This document shows, in pieces, positions 8,921 through 18,967 of a DNA stretch of 64,000 nt. A program made the position numbers and the translations under genes. This stretch comes from Ruegeria haliotis (GTDB taxonomy: Bacteria > Pseudomonadota > Alphaproteobacteria > Rhodobacterales > Rhodobacteraceae): positions 797,533-861,532 of the forward strand of contig NZ_JABXWT010000001.1 in assembly GCF_013377785.1 (NCBI RefSeq), written 5' to 3'. The notes below the pieces were generated by a model, which had not been told where the DNA came from, searched no databases, and worked only from the letters and a program-made list of their open reading frames with translations. How positions within the stretch are numbered: position 1 is the stretch's first letter; each line of letters starts with the position of its first letter.

Positions 8921-9490
8921 TCAGTTGTTGGTGCCCAGTTCGTCAATCAATTTGTAGCTGGTCGGAGGGTCGGCGCAAATACCCGGGCCGCATTCCAACA
9001 ATGTGGACACCGCATTCAGTGCGGCCAGTCCCAGCATGATGAAGAAGGCCACCTTGGCCAGCGTGCTGCCACCGAACCGCGGCGCTGTCCGCGAGCCATC
9101 CGCATACTGACGGTCAAACATCAACATGATTGCGGTGCCCAGCAGGATCAGAAAGAAGCAGATTGCGGCCCAGGTGTAGTAATGCAGCCCCAGCACCGGC
9201 GAGCCGTAGTGGCCTGTCCCCGGTACGATATGCAGCAGGATCTGGCGCACCGAAACACTGCCACCATAAAGCGCCGCGACCAGCATCAGCGCATAGTGTT
9301 GCGGGCGCGCGCCATAAAGCAGGTTCAGACCAAGTCCGACACCGACGGCAACGAATCCGACCCGTTGTAGCAGGCAAAGCGGGCAGGGCAGTTCATACAA
9401 TTTCAGTTGGTAGAAAAAGGCCAACACCAGCACAAGGCTGACGGCCAGCATTCCAAGCGCGTTCAGAGTTCTGGACAGTTCAGGTGTCAT
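8921..9490 (-). CDS. DsbB-like disulfide bond formation protein with relocated cysteine pair
   Basis: A 189-residue membrane protein of the DsbB family, which reoxidises periplasmic thiol oxidases using quinone. The first periplasmic loop carries the redox motif C36-P-L-C39 followed by LLQR, as in DsbB. The usual second cysteine pair between membrane helices 3 and 4 is missing from the loop at about 84-105. Instead two cysteines (167 and 172, in CGPGIC) sit in the tail after a fifth predicted helix. AGGGGG precedes the ATG. The gene begins 10 bases after a tiny membrane protein gene and is followed by the DUF3302-HlyD-NodT genes, with which it may form one transcript. Confidence 0.8.
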   Translation of the reverse strand: MTPELSRTLNALGMLAVSLVLVLAFFYQLKLYELPCPLCLLQRVGFVAVGVGLGLNLLYGARPQHYALMLVAALYGGSVSVRQILLHIVPGTGHYGSPVLGLHYYTWAAICFFLILLGTAIMLMFDRQYADGSRTAPRFGGSTLAKVAFFIMLGLAALNAVSTLLECGPGICADPPTSYKLIDELGTNN

Positions 9491-9499
9491 CTGTGCCCC

Positions 9500-9655
9500 C
9501 TACAACTGAATGGTCAGTTGACTGGTGGCATGAAACTTCAGCCAATACACACTCAACGCCAGCGTGATGAAAAACAGCGTATTGGCGGCTGTTGTTCTTT
9601 TGAAGTAGTTCAATCCCATAACGGCTGTAAGTAACGCAAATAAAAGCGCTATCAT
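9500..9655 (-). CDS. Small membrane protein, DUF5993-like
   Basis: A 51-residue protein with two hydrophobic stretches (about residues 1-14 and 23-37) and the sequence LNYFKRTTAANTLFF between them. AAGGGGAG lies about nine bases before the ATG at 9655; an upstream frame extension of 32 codons looks non-coding. Tiny proteins of this appearance, annotated DUF5993 as I recall, are found beside DsbB-like genes in alphaproteobacteria, and here the DsbB gene follows after 9 bases. It may be an accessory subunit of the thiol oxidation system. The family name is from memory and should be treated as tentative. Confidence 0.65.
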   Translation of the reverse strand: MIALLFALLTAVMGLNYFKRTTAANTLFFITLALSVYWLKFHATSQLTIQL

Positions 9656-9772
9656 GGCCCGGTTCTCCCCTTCCGTGCGACGATCGCAGAATAAGGGGAT
9701 ACTGTCAGGCGGATACTCATCTGGCAAGGACATGGCCACTCGGTTCGCCAATTAGGGGAAATTAGTTGCGGC

Positions 9773-10534
9773 CTAAATGCTCAAGCGCAGAGCTGTTTGC
9801 CACTCGGCGCACTTCGGCGTCAGTTTCTCGGGCAGGGGGGCATCAGTGTAGAATGTGTCGACATCACGCAGCGACGCAATGCGTGCAGGGGCAGAGCGCT
9901 GGAACTTTGAGTGATCCGCAACCAGAAACGTGCGCCGCGCCTGCGCAATGATTGCTTGGCTGACATGCACTTCCTGAAAATCAAAATCCAGCAGATCACC
10001 GTCAGCATCCATCGCGGAACATCCGATGACTGAGTAATCAAACTTGAACTGTTTGATGGTTGAGGTGGTCAGATTGCCAATCAATCCTCCATCCGAGCGG
10101 CGCAAAACACCGCCCGCGACGACGATTTCGCAATCGGGATTTGCGACGAGGATATTGGCAACATTCATGTTGTTGGTCACCACCATCAGGTTCTTGTGGT
10201 CCAGCAACTGGCGCGCGACCGCCTCGGTCGAGGTGCCGATGTTCATGAATATGGACGCCCCATCCGGAATGTCTGCGGCGCAGTTCTGCGCGATTTGAGA
10301 TTTGGCCTCTTCGTTTAGGCTACGACGGTCTTCATAGCCAATATTCGACACTCCGGATCTTAAAACGGCGCCGCCATGCACGCGGTCCAGCTTGCCCAGG
10401 TCAGACAACTCGGACAGGTCGCGACGAATGGTTTGGACTGTGACGCCGAACTGTTCCGCCAACTCTTCAACGGCGACGCGGCCGGTCTGCTTGGCGATAT
10501 CCAGAATGTCTGACTGGCGAAAGGAAAGCGACAT
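9773..10534 (-). CDS. glpR: DeoR/GlpR family repressor of glycerol-3-phosphate use
   Basis: A 253-residue DeoR-family regulator. The winged helix-turn-helix (about residues 5-55, opening SFRQSDILDIAKQTGRV and including TIRRDLSEL) is followed by a sugar-isomerase-like sensor domain (about 75-235) with the phosphate-binding pattern IFMNIGTSTEAVA. I chose the ATG at 10534 with GGAG upstream; the frame is open for 72 more codons, but that part resembles intergenic DNA. It is divergent from glpD, so control of glpD by glycerol-3-phosphate is the natural inference, and paired operator-like boxes lie between the genes. Confidence 0.9.
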   Translation of the reverse strand: MSLSFRQSDILDIAKQTGRVAVEELAEQFGVTVQTIRRDLSELSDLGKLDRVHGGAVLRSGVSNIGYEDRRSLNEEAKSQIAQNCAADIPDGASIFMNIGTSTEAVARQLLDHKNLMVVTNNMNVANILVANPDCEIVVAGGVLRRSDGGLIGNLTTSTIKQFKFDYSVIGCSAMDADGDLLDFDFQEVHVSQAIIAQARRTFLVADHSKFQRSAPARIASLRDVDTFYTDAPLPEKLTPKCAEWQTALRLSI

Positions 10535-10559
10535 GAGGAGCTCCGAGATGCGGGGTGTA

Positions 10560-10582
10560 TTCGTTTTTGTTCTTTTTTGGTA
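10560..10582 (+). promoter_or_regulatory. Putative GlpR operator, copy 1
   Basis: The element reads TTCGTTTTTG then TTCTTTTTTG, two direct half-repeats with a 10-base period, i.e. on one face of the helix. Its 13-base core TTCGTTTTTGTTC (10560-10572) recurs inverted at 10686-10698. It lies 26 bases upstream of the glpR start, suited to autoregulation. Tandem TTCG-containing repeats are typical of DeoR-family operators; the assignment to GlpR is inference. Confidence 0.6.
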
Positions 10583-10678
10583 ATTTTGCAAGTACCCGAT
10601 AGGTGTCGGTGATAAAGATTTTTGCCCAAATTTTACACCTGGTTCAGAAATTCTGGGAAGTTTTGAATATCTGTGCTT

Positions 10679-10698
10679 TAAAAGCGAAAAAAAACGAA
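10679..10698 (-). promoter_or_regulatory. Putative GlpR operator, copy 2
   Basis: On the minus strand this reads TTCGTTTTTT followed by TTCGCTTTTA, again two half-repeats 10 bases apart, matching copy 1 at the core TTCGTTTTTNTTC. It lies about 72 bases upstream of the glpD start. The core centres of the two copies are 126 bases apart, close to twelve helical turns, which would allow a repressor loop. Confidence 0.6.
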
Positions 10699-10769
10699 AA
10701 TCAGCATTGACGAAGCGAAGGTGTCCCGGGTTAATACGCTCGACTTTCAAATTCGGGAATCACCTTGCT

Positions 10770-12359
10770 ATGGACCAGCAGGACAATCAGATCACCGACC
10801 TCTTTGTCATCGGCGGTGGGATCAACGGATGTGGGATCGCACGTGATGCCGCAGGGCGGGGCCTGTCGGTGACGTTGGCAGAGATGAATGATCTGGCTTC
10901 GGCAACATCTTCGGCCTCGACCAAGCTGTTTCACGGTGGGTTGCGGTATCTGGAGTATTTTGAGTTCCGCCTCGTGCGAGAGGCGCTGATCGAGCGGGAA
11001 ACGCTGTTGCGGGCAATGCCGCATATCAGCTGGCCGATGCGTTTTGTGCTGCCCTATCACGACGACATGCGGTTCGATTCTGAAACGCCGACGTCACGTT
11101 TGCTGAGCACGGTCATGCCGTGGATGCGTGGGCGCCGTCCAGCCTGGCTGATCCGGTTTGGCCTGTTCCTTTATGATCATCTCGGCGGGCGCAAAATCCT
11201 GCCGGGCACAAGTTCTCTGAACCTTCGTTCAGCCCCGGAAGGCGCGCCGTTGCAGGACAAGTTTGAAACGGCATACGAGTATTCTGACTGCTGGATCGAA
11301 GACTCTCGTCTGGTGGTGCTGAACGCCCGCGATGCGGAATCTCGTGGCGCAACAATTATGGTACGAACCGAGGTTACTTCGGCCGAGCGTGTGGACGATG
11401 TGTGGCACGTCACGATCCGGGACCAAGACAGTGGCGAGACCCGTATAACTCGGGCAAAAATGCTGATTAACGCCGGCGGTCCCTGGGTTGGGGATATCAT
11501 CCAGTCCAAAATCCACGTGAAATCCCGCGAAGGCGTCCGTCTGGTGCGTGGAAGTCATATCGTGACACGCAAGCTGTACGATCATGACAAGTGCTATTTC
11601 TTTCAGGGAGAGGATGGGCGCATCATTTTTGCGATCCCATATGAGCAGGATTTCACCCTGATCGGCACGACGGATCAGGATCATACGGACCCATCTGTAC
11701 CACCGGTCTGCACCGAGGTTGAGCAAGACTATCTATGCGCCTTTGCAACCAAGTACTTTGCCCAACCCGTGACCCGCGAGGACATCGTGTGGACCTATTC
11801 CGGCGTGCGGCCGCTCTATGACGATGGCGCGAGTAGCGCTACGGCAGCGACACGGGATTACACGCTGAAGGTGGATGCTCAGGGTGGGGCGCCTGTTCTG
11901 AACGTCTTCGGGGGCAAGATCACCACCTATCGCCGTCTGGCCGAAAGCGCGTTGGAAAAAGTCGCCGAGCATTTCCCGGATCTGCCGGGACCATGGACAG
12001 CGGGCGTTGCGTTGCCAGGGGGTGATTTTCCTGTGGATGGCGCGCAGAATCTCGTCGATGGCCTGTTGGCGGATTACGCTTTTCTGGAACCGGTCTGGGC
12101 CGCGCGTCTGATCCGCGCCTATGGTACCGAAGCTCGCACCCTTCTTGGTGACGCGAAAGACGTCGCTGATTTGGGTGAGGACTTTGGTGCATCCCTGACT
12201 GCCCGCGAAGTAGCGTGGCTGATGGACAAGGAATACGCCCGTAAGGCCGAGGACGTTGTCTGGCGCCGTAACAAGCTGGGCCTGCGCTTGACCGCAGACC
12301 AGATTGTTCGGATTGGCAAATGGATGGAACAACAAGTGCAGTTAGAAAAGACTGCCTGA
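10770..12359 (+). CDS. glpD: Aerobic glycerol-3-phosphate dehydrogenase
   Basis: A membrane-associated FAD enzyme that oxidises sn-glycerol-3-phosphate to dihydroxyacetone phosphate and passes electrons to quinone. The Rossmann FAD motif GGGINGCGIARDAAGRG lies near residue 15. Other family hallmarks are the segment KLFHGGLRYLEYFEF, the motif LINAGGPWVGDI, and the C-terminal domain ending in REVAWLMDKEYARKAEDVVWRRNKLGLR. Length from the ATG at 10770 is 529, normal for GlpD. An open extension of 21 codons upstream was rejected. No glycerol kinase or glycerol facilitator gene is adjacent, so the substrate probably comes from transport or kinase genes elsewhere. It is divergent from glpR. Confidence 0.95.
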   Translation: MDQQDNQITDLFVIGGGINGCGIARDAAGRGLSVTLAEMNDLASATSSASTKLFHGGLRYLEYFEFRLVREALIERETLLRAMPHISWPMRFVLPYHDDMRFDSETPTSRLLSTVMPWMRGRRPAWLIRFGLFLYDHLGGRKILPGTSSLNLRSAPEGAPLQDKFETAYEYSDCWIEDSRLVVLNARDAESRGATIMVRTEVTSAERVDDVWHVTIRDQDSGETRITRAKMLINAGGPWVGDIIQSKIHVKSREGVRLVRGSHIVTRKLYDHDKCYFFQGEDGRIIFAIPYEQDFTLIGTTDQDHTDPSVPPVCTEVEQDYLCAFATKYFAQPVTREDIVWTYSGVRPLYDDGASSATAATRDYTLKVDAQGGAPVLNVFGGKITTYRRLAESALEKVAEHFPDLPGPWTAGVALPGGDFPVDGAQNLVDGLLADYAFLEPVWAARLIRAYGTEARTLLGDAKDVADLGEDFGASLTAREVAWLMDKEYARKAEDVVWRRNKLGLRLTADQIVRIGKWMEQQVQLEKTA

Positions 12360-12382
12360 ACGCACCACACAGACCGGTAAAG

Positions 12383-12413
12383 AAAAGCCCCGTGATGATC
12401 ACACGGGGCTTTT
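12383..12413. terminator. Bidirectional terminator between glpD and the RND permease
   Basis: A perfect 12-bp stem (AAAAGCCCCGTG at 12383-12394, CACGGGGCTTTT at 12402-12413) with a 7-base loop. It has A and T runs on the two sides, so it can stop transcription from both converging genes. Confidence 0.88.
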
Positions 12414-12433
12414 GCTTGATTGACCCCTTACGA

Positions 12434-15400
12434 TCAGGTGGCTTCCTCAGGCGGGCCGGGATCGTTCTTGGTGCCTTTGATCCATTCCCGCAGCCCTTGC
12501 ATCAAGGCATACAGGACCGGCACAAGGATAACGCCGACCAGCGTCGCAGCCAACATTCCGCCAAACACCGCCACACCGATGGCTTTCTGGCTGGCAGCAC
12601 CAGCGCCACTGGCCGCCAACAGCGGTACAACACCCAACAGGAAAGACAGGGCGGTCATCATCACCGCGCGGAAACGCTGATGCGCGGCTTCGGCTGCAGC
12701 ATCCTTGATGGATAGACCATTGGCGCGTTGCTCCATCGCGAACTCGACAATCAGAATGCCGTTTTTCGATGCAAGCCCCACAAGCATGATCATCCCGATC
12801 TGCGTGTACAGGTTAATGTCACTGCCAACGATCGCCACCGCCGCGACCGCGCCAAACAAGGCCACGACCACCGATAGCAGGATCGATACCGGCAAAGACC
12901 AACTCTCGTATTGCCCCACAAGGAACAAGTACCCGAACAGGATTGCCAGCCCAAGGATCACGACAACCAGACCACCCGACGCCAATTGCTGTTGTGCCGT
13001 CCCAGTCCATTCAAAGGCATAGCCGGGGGGCAGGGCGGTTGCAGACTCTTCTGTCATGACATTGATCGCATCGCCACTGGACAAACCCGCAGCCGGAACA
13101 GCCGTTACCGTTGCGGACCGGAACAGGTTATGGCGTTTCAGCAGAACAGGTCCCAGAACATTCTCGACATCGATCAGAGTACCCAATGGCACCATCTCAC
13201 CCTCGGTCGAGCGCACGTAGAGGTTCGAGATATCGTCGACATTGTCGCGATAGGTCCCGTCTGCCTGGATCATCACGCGGTAAACCCGGCCAAACAGGTT
13301 GAAGTCGTTCACATAGTACGACCCCAACTGCGCCTGCATGGTCTGGAAAATCTCGGCGACTGACACCTGCAGCGTCTTGGCCTTTTCCCTGTCTAAATCG
13401 ACGAACAATTGCGGCACGTTTGCGCGGAAAGTGGTATAGGCCTGACCGATTTCAGACCGCTGGTTGGCAGCATAAACAAATGAACCAACCGCTGCGGCCA
13501 GATCCTGTGGTGTACCACCGCCGGTTTGCTGAACCTCCATCTCGACCCCGGCAGACATACCCAGGCCCTGAATGGGTGGCGGGTTAAAGGCGACGATAGA
13601 GGCTGCAGATTCGCCGTTGGCAATGGCCAGCACTTTGGCAAGGATTGCATTGGCGCTCAGGTCATCTTCTTGACGGTCGTCCCAATTGTCGAGGTTCACA
13701 AAGATTGCTGCCCCGTTGGTGGTCGTTCCGTTCAGCAGCGAGAAACCGTTGACTAAAACGGTGCTGGCAACACCGGGAATCTCTCGGATCTGGGCATCCA
13801 CGCGCTTTGTCACGGTCTCTGTCCGCTCCAGCGTGGCCGCGTCGGGCAACTGCACATCGACGAACAGGTATCCGTTATCTTCAAGCGGGATAAATCCGCT
13901 GGAGGTGTTGGACATGATCGTGCCAGTCCCCATCGCCAGCGCGACGATAATGCCAAACGCGATGACGGGAAGAACCAACAGCCTGCGCACGATCGAAACA
14001 TACCCGTCACGCACGGTGCCGATGAAGTTTTCAAACAGCGCCAGAATCCCCTTGGGCGGGCCCGAGCGCGCGCGCAGAACCAATCCGCACAATGCCGGAG
14101 ACAAGGTCAGAGCGTTGATCGAGGAGATCACAACCGCGGTCGAGATTGTGACGGCAAACTGCGAATAAAGCCGCCCCGAGATGCCGGGCATGAAGGTCAC
14201 AGGCACAAACACGGCCAGCAAAACCAGAGTGGTCGCGATCACCGGGCCGGTGATCTGGCCCATCGCCTTGCGGGTTGCCTCGGCTGGGGGCAGGCCCTCA
14301 TCCGCGATGATCCGTTCGACGTTTTCGACGACAACGATGGCGTCGTCGACCACGATCCCGATGGCAAGAACCAATGCGAACAACGAGATCGTGTTCAGCG
14401 ACATGCCAAAAGCCAGAAGGAATGCGAATGTGCCGATCAGTGAGACCGGGATCGCCACCGCTGGAATGATTGTGGCGCGCCAACTGCCCAAAAAGATGAA
14501 CACGACCGAAATCACCAGAATGAACGTCAGCATCAGAGTTGTGACCACGTCATTCAGCGATTGCTCGACAAAATCCGTGGTGTTGAACGGAACCTGATAT
14601 TCAACATCCGTCGGAAAGGCCCGGGACAGCCGATCCAATTCGGCCTGAACCCGCTCCGACACCGCCAGCGCGTTGGCGCCGGGCGCCTGATAGATGCCAA
14701 GAACAGTTGCCGGAACACTTTGGAAATAACCTGAGGCAGAATAAAACTCGGCCCCGAGTTCCACGCGTGCGATGTCTTTGACACGGACGATGGAGCCTGC
14801 ATCGCCGGTACGGATGACGATGTTACCGAATTCCGCAGCCGACGTCAGGCGGCCCTTGGTCTTGATCGTGTATTGAAAAGTCTGTCCTTCAGGCACCGGA
14901 GGTGAGCCAATCGAGCCTGCGGACACTTCGATGTTCTGTTCGCGAATGGCTTCAATCACGTCACCAGGCGTAATGGACAGGGCGGCCATCTGGTCAGGAT
15001 CCATCCAGATCCGCATGGCGTATTCCAGATTGGTCAGGACATCTGCTTTACCAACGCCCTGCACCCGAGCCAGCGCGTCTTTCAGGTTGATCGAGGCATA
15101 GTTTGATAGAAAAACACTGTCATAGGTGCCATTGGGTGAGGTCAAGGTCACCAGCAACAGCATGTTGGTGGACGCCTTCTGAGTCACCACACCCGAGGAT
15201 GTCACCTCGGAAGGCAGCGACGACATGGCCTGTGCGACGCGGTTTTGCACATTCACCGATGCGATATCAGGATCGGTGCCAACCTCGAAGGTGACGTTCA
15301 GCGAGTAAGAGCCGTTATCAGACGAAGTTGACGTCATGTAGATCATGTCGTCCACACCGTTGACCTGCGCCTCGATCGGGGCGGCAACAGTGTTTTCCAC

Positions 15401-15571
15401 CGTTTCAGCGTTGGCACCGGTATAGGTGGCTGTGACGCTGACGACGGGCGGCGTGATGTCGGGGAACTGGGCGACCGGCAAGACCAGATAGCCGATACCG
15501 CCCATGATCGTCAGGACAAGCGAGATGACAAGCGCCAGCTTGGGCCGGCTGATGAACAGGGCTGAGAACAT
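12434..15571 (-). CDS. RND multidrug efflux permease (AcrB/MexB type)
   Basis: A proton-driven inner membrane pump of the hydrophobe/amphiphile efflux family, 1045 residues, the standard length. It has twelve membrane helices and two large periplasmic loops. The proton-relay aspartate pair is seen in [13 protein letters not shown]. Other hallmarks are the N-terminal [21 protein letters not shown], and the [14 protein letters not shown] segment near the C-terminus. Substrates of relatives include antibiotics, dyes, bile-type detergents and solvents. Its adaptor is encoded 3 bases upstream. No TolC-type channel or TetR repressor is adjacent, so the channel must be shared, perhaps the NodT-like protein at 5786-7351. 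Confidence 0.95.
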   Translation of the reverse strand: MFSALFISRPKLALVISLVLTIMGGIGYLVLPVAQFPDITPPVVSVTATYTGANAETVENTVAAPIEAQVNGVDDMIYMTSTSSDNGSYSLNVTFEVGTDPDIASVNVQNRVAQAMSSLPSEVTSSGVVTQKASTNMLLLVTLTSPNGTYDSVFLSNYASINLKDALARVQGVGKADVLTNLEYAMRIWMDPDQMAALSITPGDVIEAIREQNIEVSAGSIGSPPVPEGQTFQYTIKTKGRLTSAAEFGNIVIRTGDAGSIVRVKDIARVELGAEFYSASGYFQSVPATVLGIYQAPGANALAVSERVQAELDRLSRAFPTDVEYQVPFNTTDFVEQSLNDVVTTLMLTFILVISVVFIFLGSWRATIIPAVAIPVSLIGTFAFLLAFGMSLNTISLFALVLAIGIVVDDAIVVVENVERIIADEGLPPAEATRKAMGQITGPVIATTLVLLAVFVPVTFMPGISGRLYSQFAVTISTAVVISSINALTLSPALCGLVLRARSGPPKGILALFENFIGTVRDGYVSIVRRLLVLPVIAFGIIVALAMGTGTIMSNTSSGFIPLEDNGYLFVDVQLPDAATLERTETVTKRVDAQIREIPGVASTVLVNGFSLLNGTTTNGAAIFVNLDNWDDRQEDDLSANAILAKVLAIANGESAASIVAFNPPPIQGLGMSAGVEMEVQQTGGGTPQDLAAAVGSFVYAANQRSEIGQAYTTFRANVPQLFVDLDREKAKTLQVSVAEIFQTMQAQLGSYYVNDFNLFGRVYRVMIQADGTYRDNVDDISNLYVRSTEGEMVPLGTLIDVENVLGPVLLKRHNLFRSATVTAVPAAGLSSGDAINVMTEESATALPPGYAFEWTGTAQQQLASGGLVVVILGLAILFGYLFLVGQYESWSLPVSILLSVVVALFGAVAAVAIVGSDINLYTQIGMIMLVGLASKNGILIVEFAMEQRANGLSIKDAAAEAAHQRFRAVMMTALSFLLGVVPLLAASGAGAASQKAIGVAVFGGMLAATLVGVILVPVLYALMQGLREWIKGTKNDPGPPEEAT

Positions 15572-15574
15572 TGG

Positions 15575-16753
15575 TTATTCTCCCGGCTGTTCTGAGGCGA
15601 CAACCGCGTCCACGGCAACACCCGGGCGAACCCTTTGCAGCCCCTCGACAATCACGCTTTCCCCTTCGCGCAACCCCTCCAGAACGATAATGGCGGTGCC
15701 GACCGTGTCACCAGTGGTGATGTAGCGCTGTTCGACCATCTGCTGGTCATTGACCACCAGAACGAATTCACCCCGCTGATCGCGCTGCAATGCGGCCTGA
15801 GGGACCAGTACTTGTAGGGTTGGTTCCAATGCTTCGATGTGAACGTTCAGGAACGCGCCATCAATGATCAGGCGGTTGGTGTTGTCAAACTCAGCCCGCA
15901 TCGTGATTGCGCCCGTCAGCGGGTCGATACGGTTGTCGACAAAGACAATGTCACCGGTTTCATCAAGATCGGTGCCATTGGGCAGTGTGATCTTGACTAC
16001 AGGGCTTTTGTCGCTTTCGGCCAGTGATGCCGCGTTTTCGCCAACGGTCTGCAGGATTGACGTGAATTGCTTTTCGTTGAGCGAGAAGTTGACGTAGATC
16101 GGCGCCTCGCTAACCAGATTGACCAAGGCTGGGTTTGTGGGGCCCACGACATCGCCCACGCTGGTGGTCACCCGCCCGATGCGTCCTGTGAATGGCGCGT
16201 GGATCTGAGTATAGCTCAGGTCCAATTCGGCCTGTTGAATGGCGGCGTTGGCCGCCTTTACCTCGGCCTCGGCCACCAGTTCATTGGCGCGGGCAATGTC
16301 ACGTTCCGATTCCGGGGTGGCATCACGTTTGTACAGTTCTTCCTTTCGGGCCAGATCGACCTTGGCGAGCTCCAGATTGGCTTCGGCACGGTCTAGATCG
16401 GCTTTGCGGGCCTCGAGTGTGGCTTGGTACAGGTCGGGTTCGATGGTGAACAGCAGGTCGTCTTTGTTGACCAGTGCGCCATCTTTGACATTCTGGCTTT
16501 CCAGAAAACCGTTGACCCGGGCAACGATGTCGACCTTTTCGGTGGCCTCTGCGCGGCCAATGAAGACCGCCTCATCCGTGATTTCCTGTGTATAGGCTGC
16601 GGCGATGGACACCTTGGGTGGCGGCGCATCACTTTGATCCTGGGCCAAAGCGGGCTGCACCATACCCAGACAAGCAAGCAGGGCAAACCGCTTGCCAATC
16701 GCCCTGGCTGATCCGCAGTTGCGGGAAATTGAGTTCTTCAATGCAAGGGACAT
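15575..16753 (-). CDS. RND efflux periplasmic adaptor subunit (AcrA/MexA type)
   Basis: The membrane fusion protein that joins the RND permease encoded directly downstream to an outer membrane channel. A signal peptide ends near AQPALAQDQS-like sequence, without a lipobox cysteine. The order of parts is lipoyl half (VDIVARVNGFLE), a coiled-coil hairpin with alternating acidic and basic residues, second lipoyl half (IHAPFTGRIGR), beta-barrel and membrane-proximal domain. I chose the ATG at 16753 (GAGG eight bases upstream) instead of a TTG six codons earlier. No regulator lies upstream; about 290 bases of non-coding DNA separate it from metG, and I see no clear operator there. Confidence 0.93.
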   Translation of the reverse strand: MSLALKNSISRNCGSARAIGKRFALLACLGMVQPALAQDQSDAPPPKVSIAAAYTQEITDEAVFIGRAEATEKVDIVARVNGFLESQNVKDGALVNKDDLLFTIEPDLYQATLEARKADLDRAEANLELAKVDLARKEELYKRDATPESERDIARANELVAEAEVKAANAAIQQAELDLSYTQIHAPFTGRIGRVTTSVGDVVGPTNPALVNLVSEAPIYVNFSLNEKQFTSILQTVGENAASLAESDKSPVVKITLPNGTDLDETGDIVFVDNRIDPLTGAITMRAEFDNTNRLIIDGAFLNVHIEALEPTLQVLVPQAALQRDQRGEFVLVVNDQQMVEQRYITTGDTVGTAIIVLEGLREGESVIVEGLQRVRPGVAVDAVVASEQPGE

Positions 16754-17043
16754 GGCGAACGCCTCGTTCAAACTAAGGATTATGCGCCAGAACAGGTCGG
16801 AGATCCTGGCGAGTCGATTGAATTTCGGATCAGGATGGCCGTTTTGAAGTCATATCTCAAGCTTCTTGAATACGAAGGGCAAACGGATGCATGCGGGAAT
16901 TTTCTAATTTGTTGGCTGGTTTAGGTCGACGCGACGGCAATTGAACGCTGACAACGACACAAGTCATTGCGTTGAGCATTGCGCAGGAACGAAAACGGAG
17001 ATCGAACCGACCCCCGTTGACTTTGTGCATCTATCAGGCGGTT

Positions 17044-18762
17044 TCAGTCGCGCGTTCCCGCAAACCGGGTCTGCCAGTCTTCGCGCTGTTCGTCCGTGAT
17101 TTTGGCAAACAGGACATCGGGCACCGCAAAGCTGTGGCCAGCGGGCAGCGCGCTAAGCGCCGCCGCGACATCATCGGGCCAGCTGGTGTCCAAAGTGTTC
17201 ATCGCACTTAGCATCCGTGCTGATGTTTCAGGGATGAACGGCGCGCTAAGCACGGCATAAAGGCGGATCAGGTTCAGACCCAGGCGCACCTGAACCGCCG
17301 CCTGTTCGGGGTCTGCCTTGAAGGTGGACCACGGCGCTGCTGCCTGCAGGTATTCGTTGCCGGCAACCCAGATCGCCCGCAATTCCTGCGCGGACTTGCG
17401 AACGTCCATCGCCTCCATATGCCCTTCATAGGCGCGGATGCGACGGGTGAGCTCTTCGACCAGAGCCTGTTCACGCTCGCCATATACGCCGCCTTCGGGC
17501 ACCGCCTCACCAAATTTGGATCGACAGAATTTGGTGATCCGACTGACAAAGTTGCCCAGTACGTCGGCCAGATCCTTGTTCACCGACTGCTGGAAGTTCT
17601 CCCAGGTGAACTCGCTGTCACTGCTTTCGGGGGCGTGGCTCAACAACCACCAACGCCAATAGTCTGCGGGCAGAATGTCCAGCGCTTGATCCATGAATAC
17701 GCCACGACCTTGACTGGTCGAGAACTGGCCGCCGTCATAGTTCAGGTAATTGAACGATTTCAGGTGATCGACCATCTTCCAAGGTTCACCCGAGCCCAAG
17801 ATTGTTGCTGGGAAACTGAGCGTGTGGAAGGGCACGTTGTCTTTGCCCATGAACTGGACATAGCGCACGTCATCTGCGCCCTTGTCGGTGCGCCACCAGC
17901 GCTGCCAATCGGCATCGGTCCTGTCAGTGGCATCGGCCCACTCCTTGGCGCAGGCGATATATTCGATGGGGGCGTCGAACCAGACGTAAAAAACCTTGCC
18001 CTCCATGCCGGGCCAATCCTGATCACCTTTTTTGACCGGCACGCCCCAATCCAGATCACGGGTGATGCCACGATCGCGCAAACCGTCGCCATCATGCAGC
18101 CACTTCTTTGCAATCGAGGTGGTCAGGATCGGCCAGTCGGTTTTGCCATCGATCCACGCGTCCAGCTGATCTTTCATCGCGGACTGACGCAGGTACAGGT
18201 GTTTGGTCTCGCGCACCTCCAGATCGGTCGAGCCCGAAATGGCCGAGCGCGGCTCGATCAGGTCGGTCGGGTCCAGCTGCTTGGTGCAATTCTCGCATTG
18301 GTCACCACGTGCGCGGTCGTATCCGCAATTGGGGCAGGTGCCCTCGATATAGCGATCGGGTAGAAAGCGGCCATCTGCGTTTGAATAGACCTGCTTTTCG
18401 CTGACCTCACGGATCAGACCAGCCTCATCCAGTTTACCTGCAAAATGCTGAGTCAGTTCTTTATTCTGTTCGCTGGACGAGCGGCCAAAGTGATCGAAAC
18501 TCAGCCCAAACCGCTTGGCGATGCCTGCCTGAATGTCATACATTTCGGCGCAATACTCGGCCACTGGCTTGCCAGCTTTGGCGGCTGCCAACTCGGCCGG
18601 AGTGCCGTGTTCGTCGGTCGCGCACAGGAACATCACCTCGTTCCCCCGGCCACGCTGATAACGCGCATAAAGATCGGCAGGCAATTGCGAGCCGATCAGG
18701 TTGCCGAGGTGTTTGATCCCATTGATGTAGGGGATCGCCGAGGTAATGAGAATCCGAGCCAT
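17044..18762 (-). CDS. metG: Methionyl-tRNA synthetase
   Basis: A class I aminoacyl-tRNA synthetase that attaches methionine to initiator and elongator tRNA. The HIGH-type motif appears as HLGN near residue 18. A zinc knuckle in the connective domain is seen in [17 protein letters not shown]. The position of the KMSKS loop carries FSTSQGRG, a variant in which the usual lysines are replaced, as in some archaeal-type enzymes. The protein has 572 residues and lacks the C-terminal tRNA-binding appendix of E. coli MetG. It is transcribed alone, and a small hairpin lies in the presumed leader. Confidence 0.95.
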   Translation of the reverse strand: MARILITSAIPYINGIKHLGNLIGSQLPADLYARYQRGRGNEVMFLCATDEHGTPAELAAAKAGKPVAEYCAEMYDIQAGIAKRFGLSFDHFGRSSSEQNKELTQHFAGKLDEAGLIREVSEKQVYSNADGRFLPDRYIEGTCPNCGYDRARGDQCENCTKQLDPTDLIEPRSAISGSTDLEVRETKHLYLRQSAMKDQLDAWIDGKTDWPILTTSIAKKWLHDGDGLRDRGITRDLDWGVPVKKGDQDWPGMEGKVFYVWFDAPIEYIACAKEWADATDRTDADWQRWWRTDKGADDVRYVQFMGKDNVPFHTLSFPATILGSGEPWKMVDHLKSFNYLNYDGGQFSTSQGRGVFMDQALDILPADYWRWWLLSHAPESSDSEFTWENFQQSVNKDLADVLGNFVSRITKFCRSKFGEAVPEGGVYGEREQALVEELTRRIRAYEGHMEAMDVRKSAQELRAIWVAGNEYLQAAAPWSTFKADPEQAAVQVRLGLNLIRLYAVLSAPFIPETSARMLSAMNTLDTSWPDDVAAALSALPAGHSFAVPDVLFAKITDEQREDWQTRFAGTRD

Positions 18763-18793
18763 TTTCCGTATCCGCGTATCTGTCTGCGGGCTC

Positions 18794-18810
18794 GTCTACC
18801 TTATGTAGAC
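18794..18810 (-). repeat. Inverted repeat in the metG leader
   Basis: GTCTAC and GTAGAC form a 6-bp perfect inverted repeat around a 5-base loop, 32 to 48 bases before the metG start. It is too short to be called a riboswitch and lacks a T run. It could be an RNA hairpin in the leader, a protein site, or chance. Confidence 0.35.
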
Positions 18811-18967
18811 AGCCAGCAAAACCCCGGCTTTTGTACACAGGTCATTTAAAACAATAAGGACGGGAAAAATACACCGCTCCAAGGCTCTTTGTGCCTTCTA
18901 GTTTGGTGCTTGCCCTTGTTTTTGGCCTTCCTGGGCTGGAACTGATCGCCTGGCCGCTGGACAAAGT

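Noticed and set aside
10535..10750. Extended N-terminus of the GlpR frame
   Set aside because: The added 72 residues are AT-rich intergenic sequence containing operator-like repeats; the family begins at the ATG at 10534, which has a ribosome binding site.
17419..18363. Plus-strand frame of 314 codons inside metG
   Set aside because: It is fully antisense to metG, with no start signals or domain pattern.
18794..18810. Riboswitch in the metG leader
   Set aside because: Only a 6-bp hairpin is visible; there is no match to SAM or other known riboswitch layouts that I can recognise.
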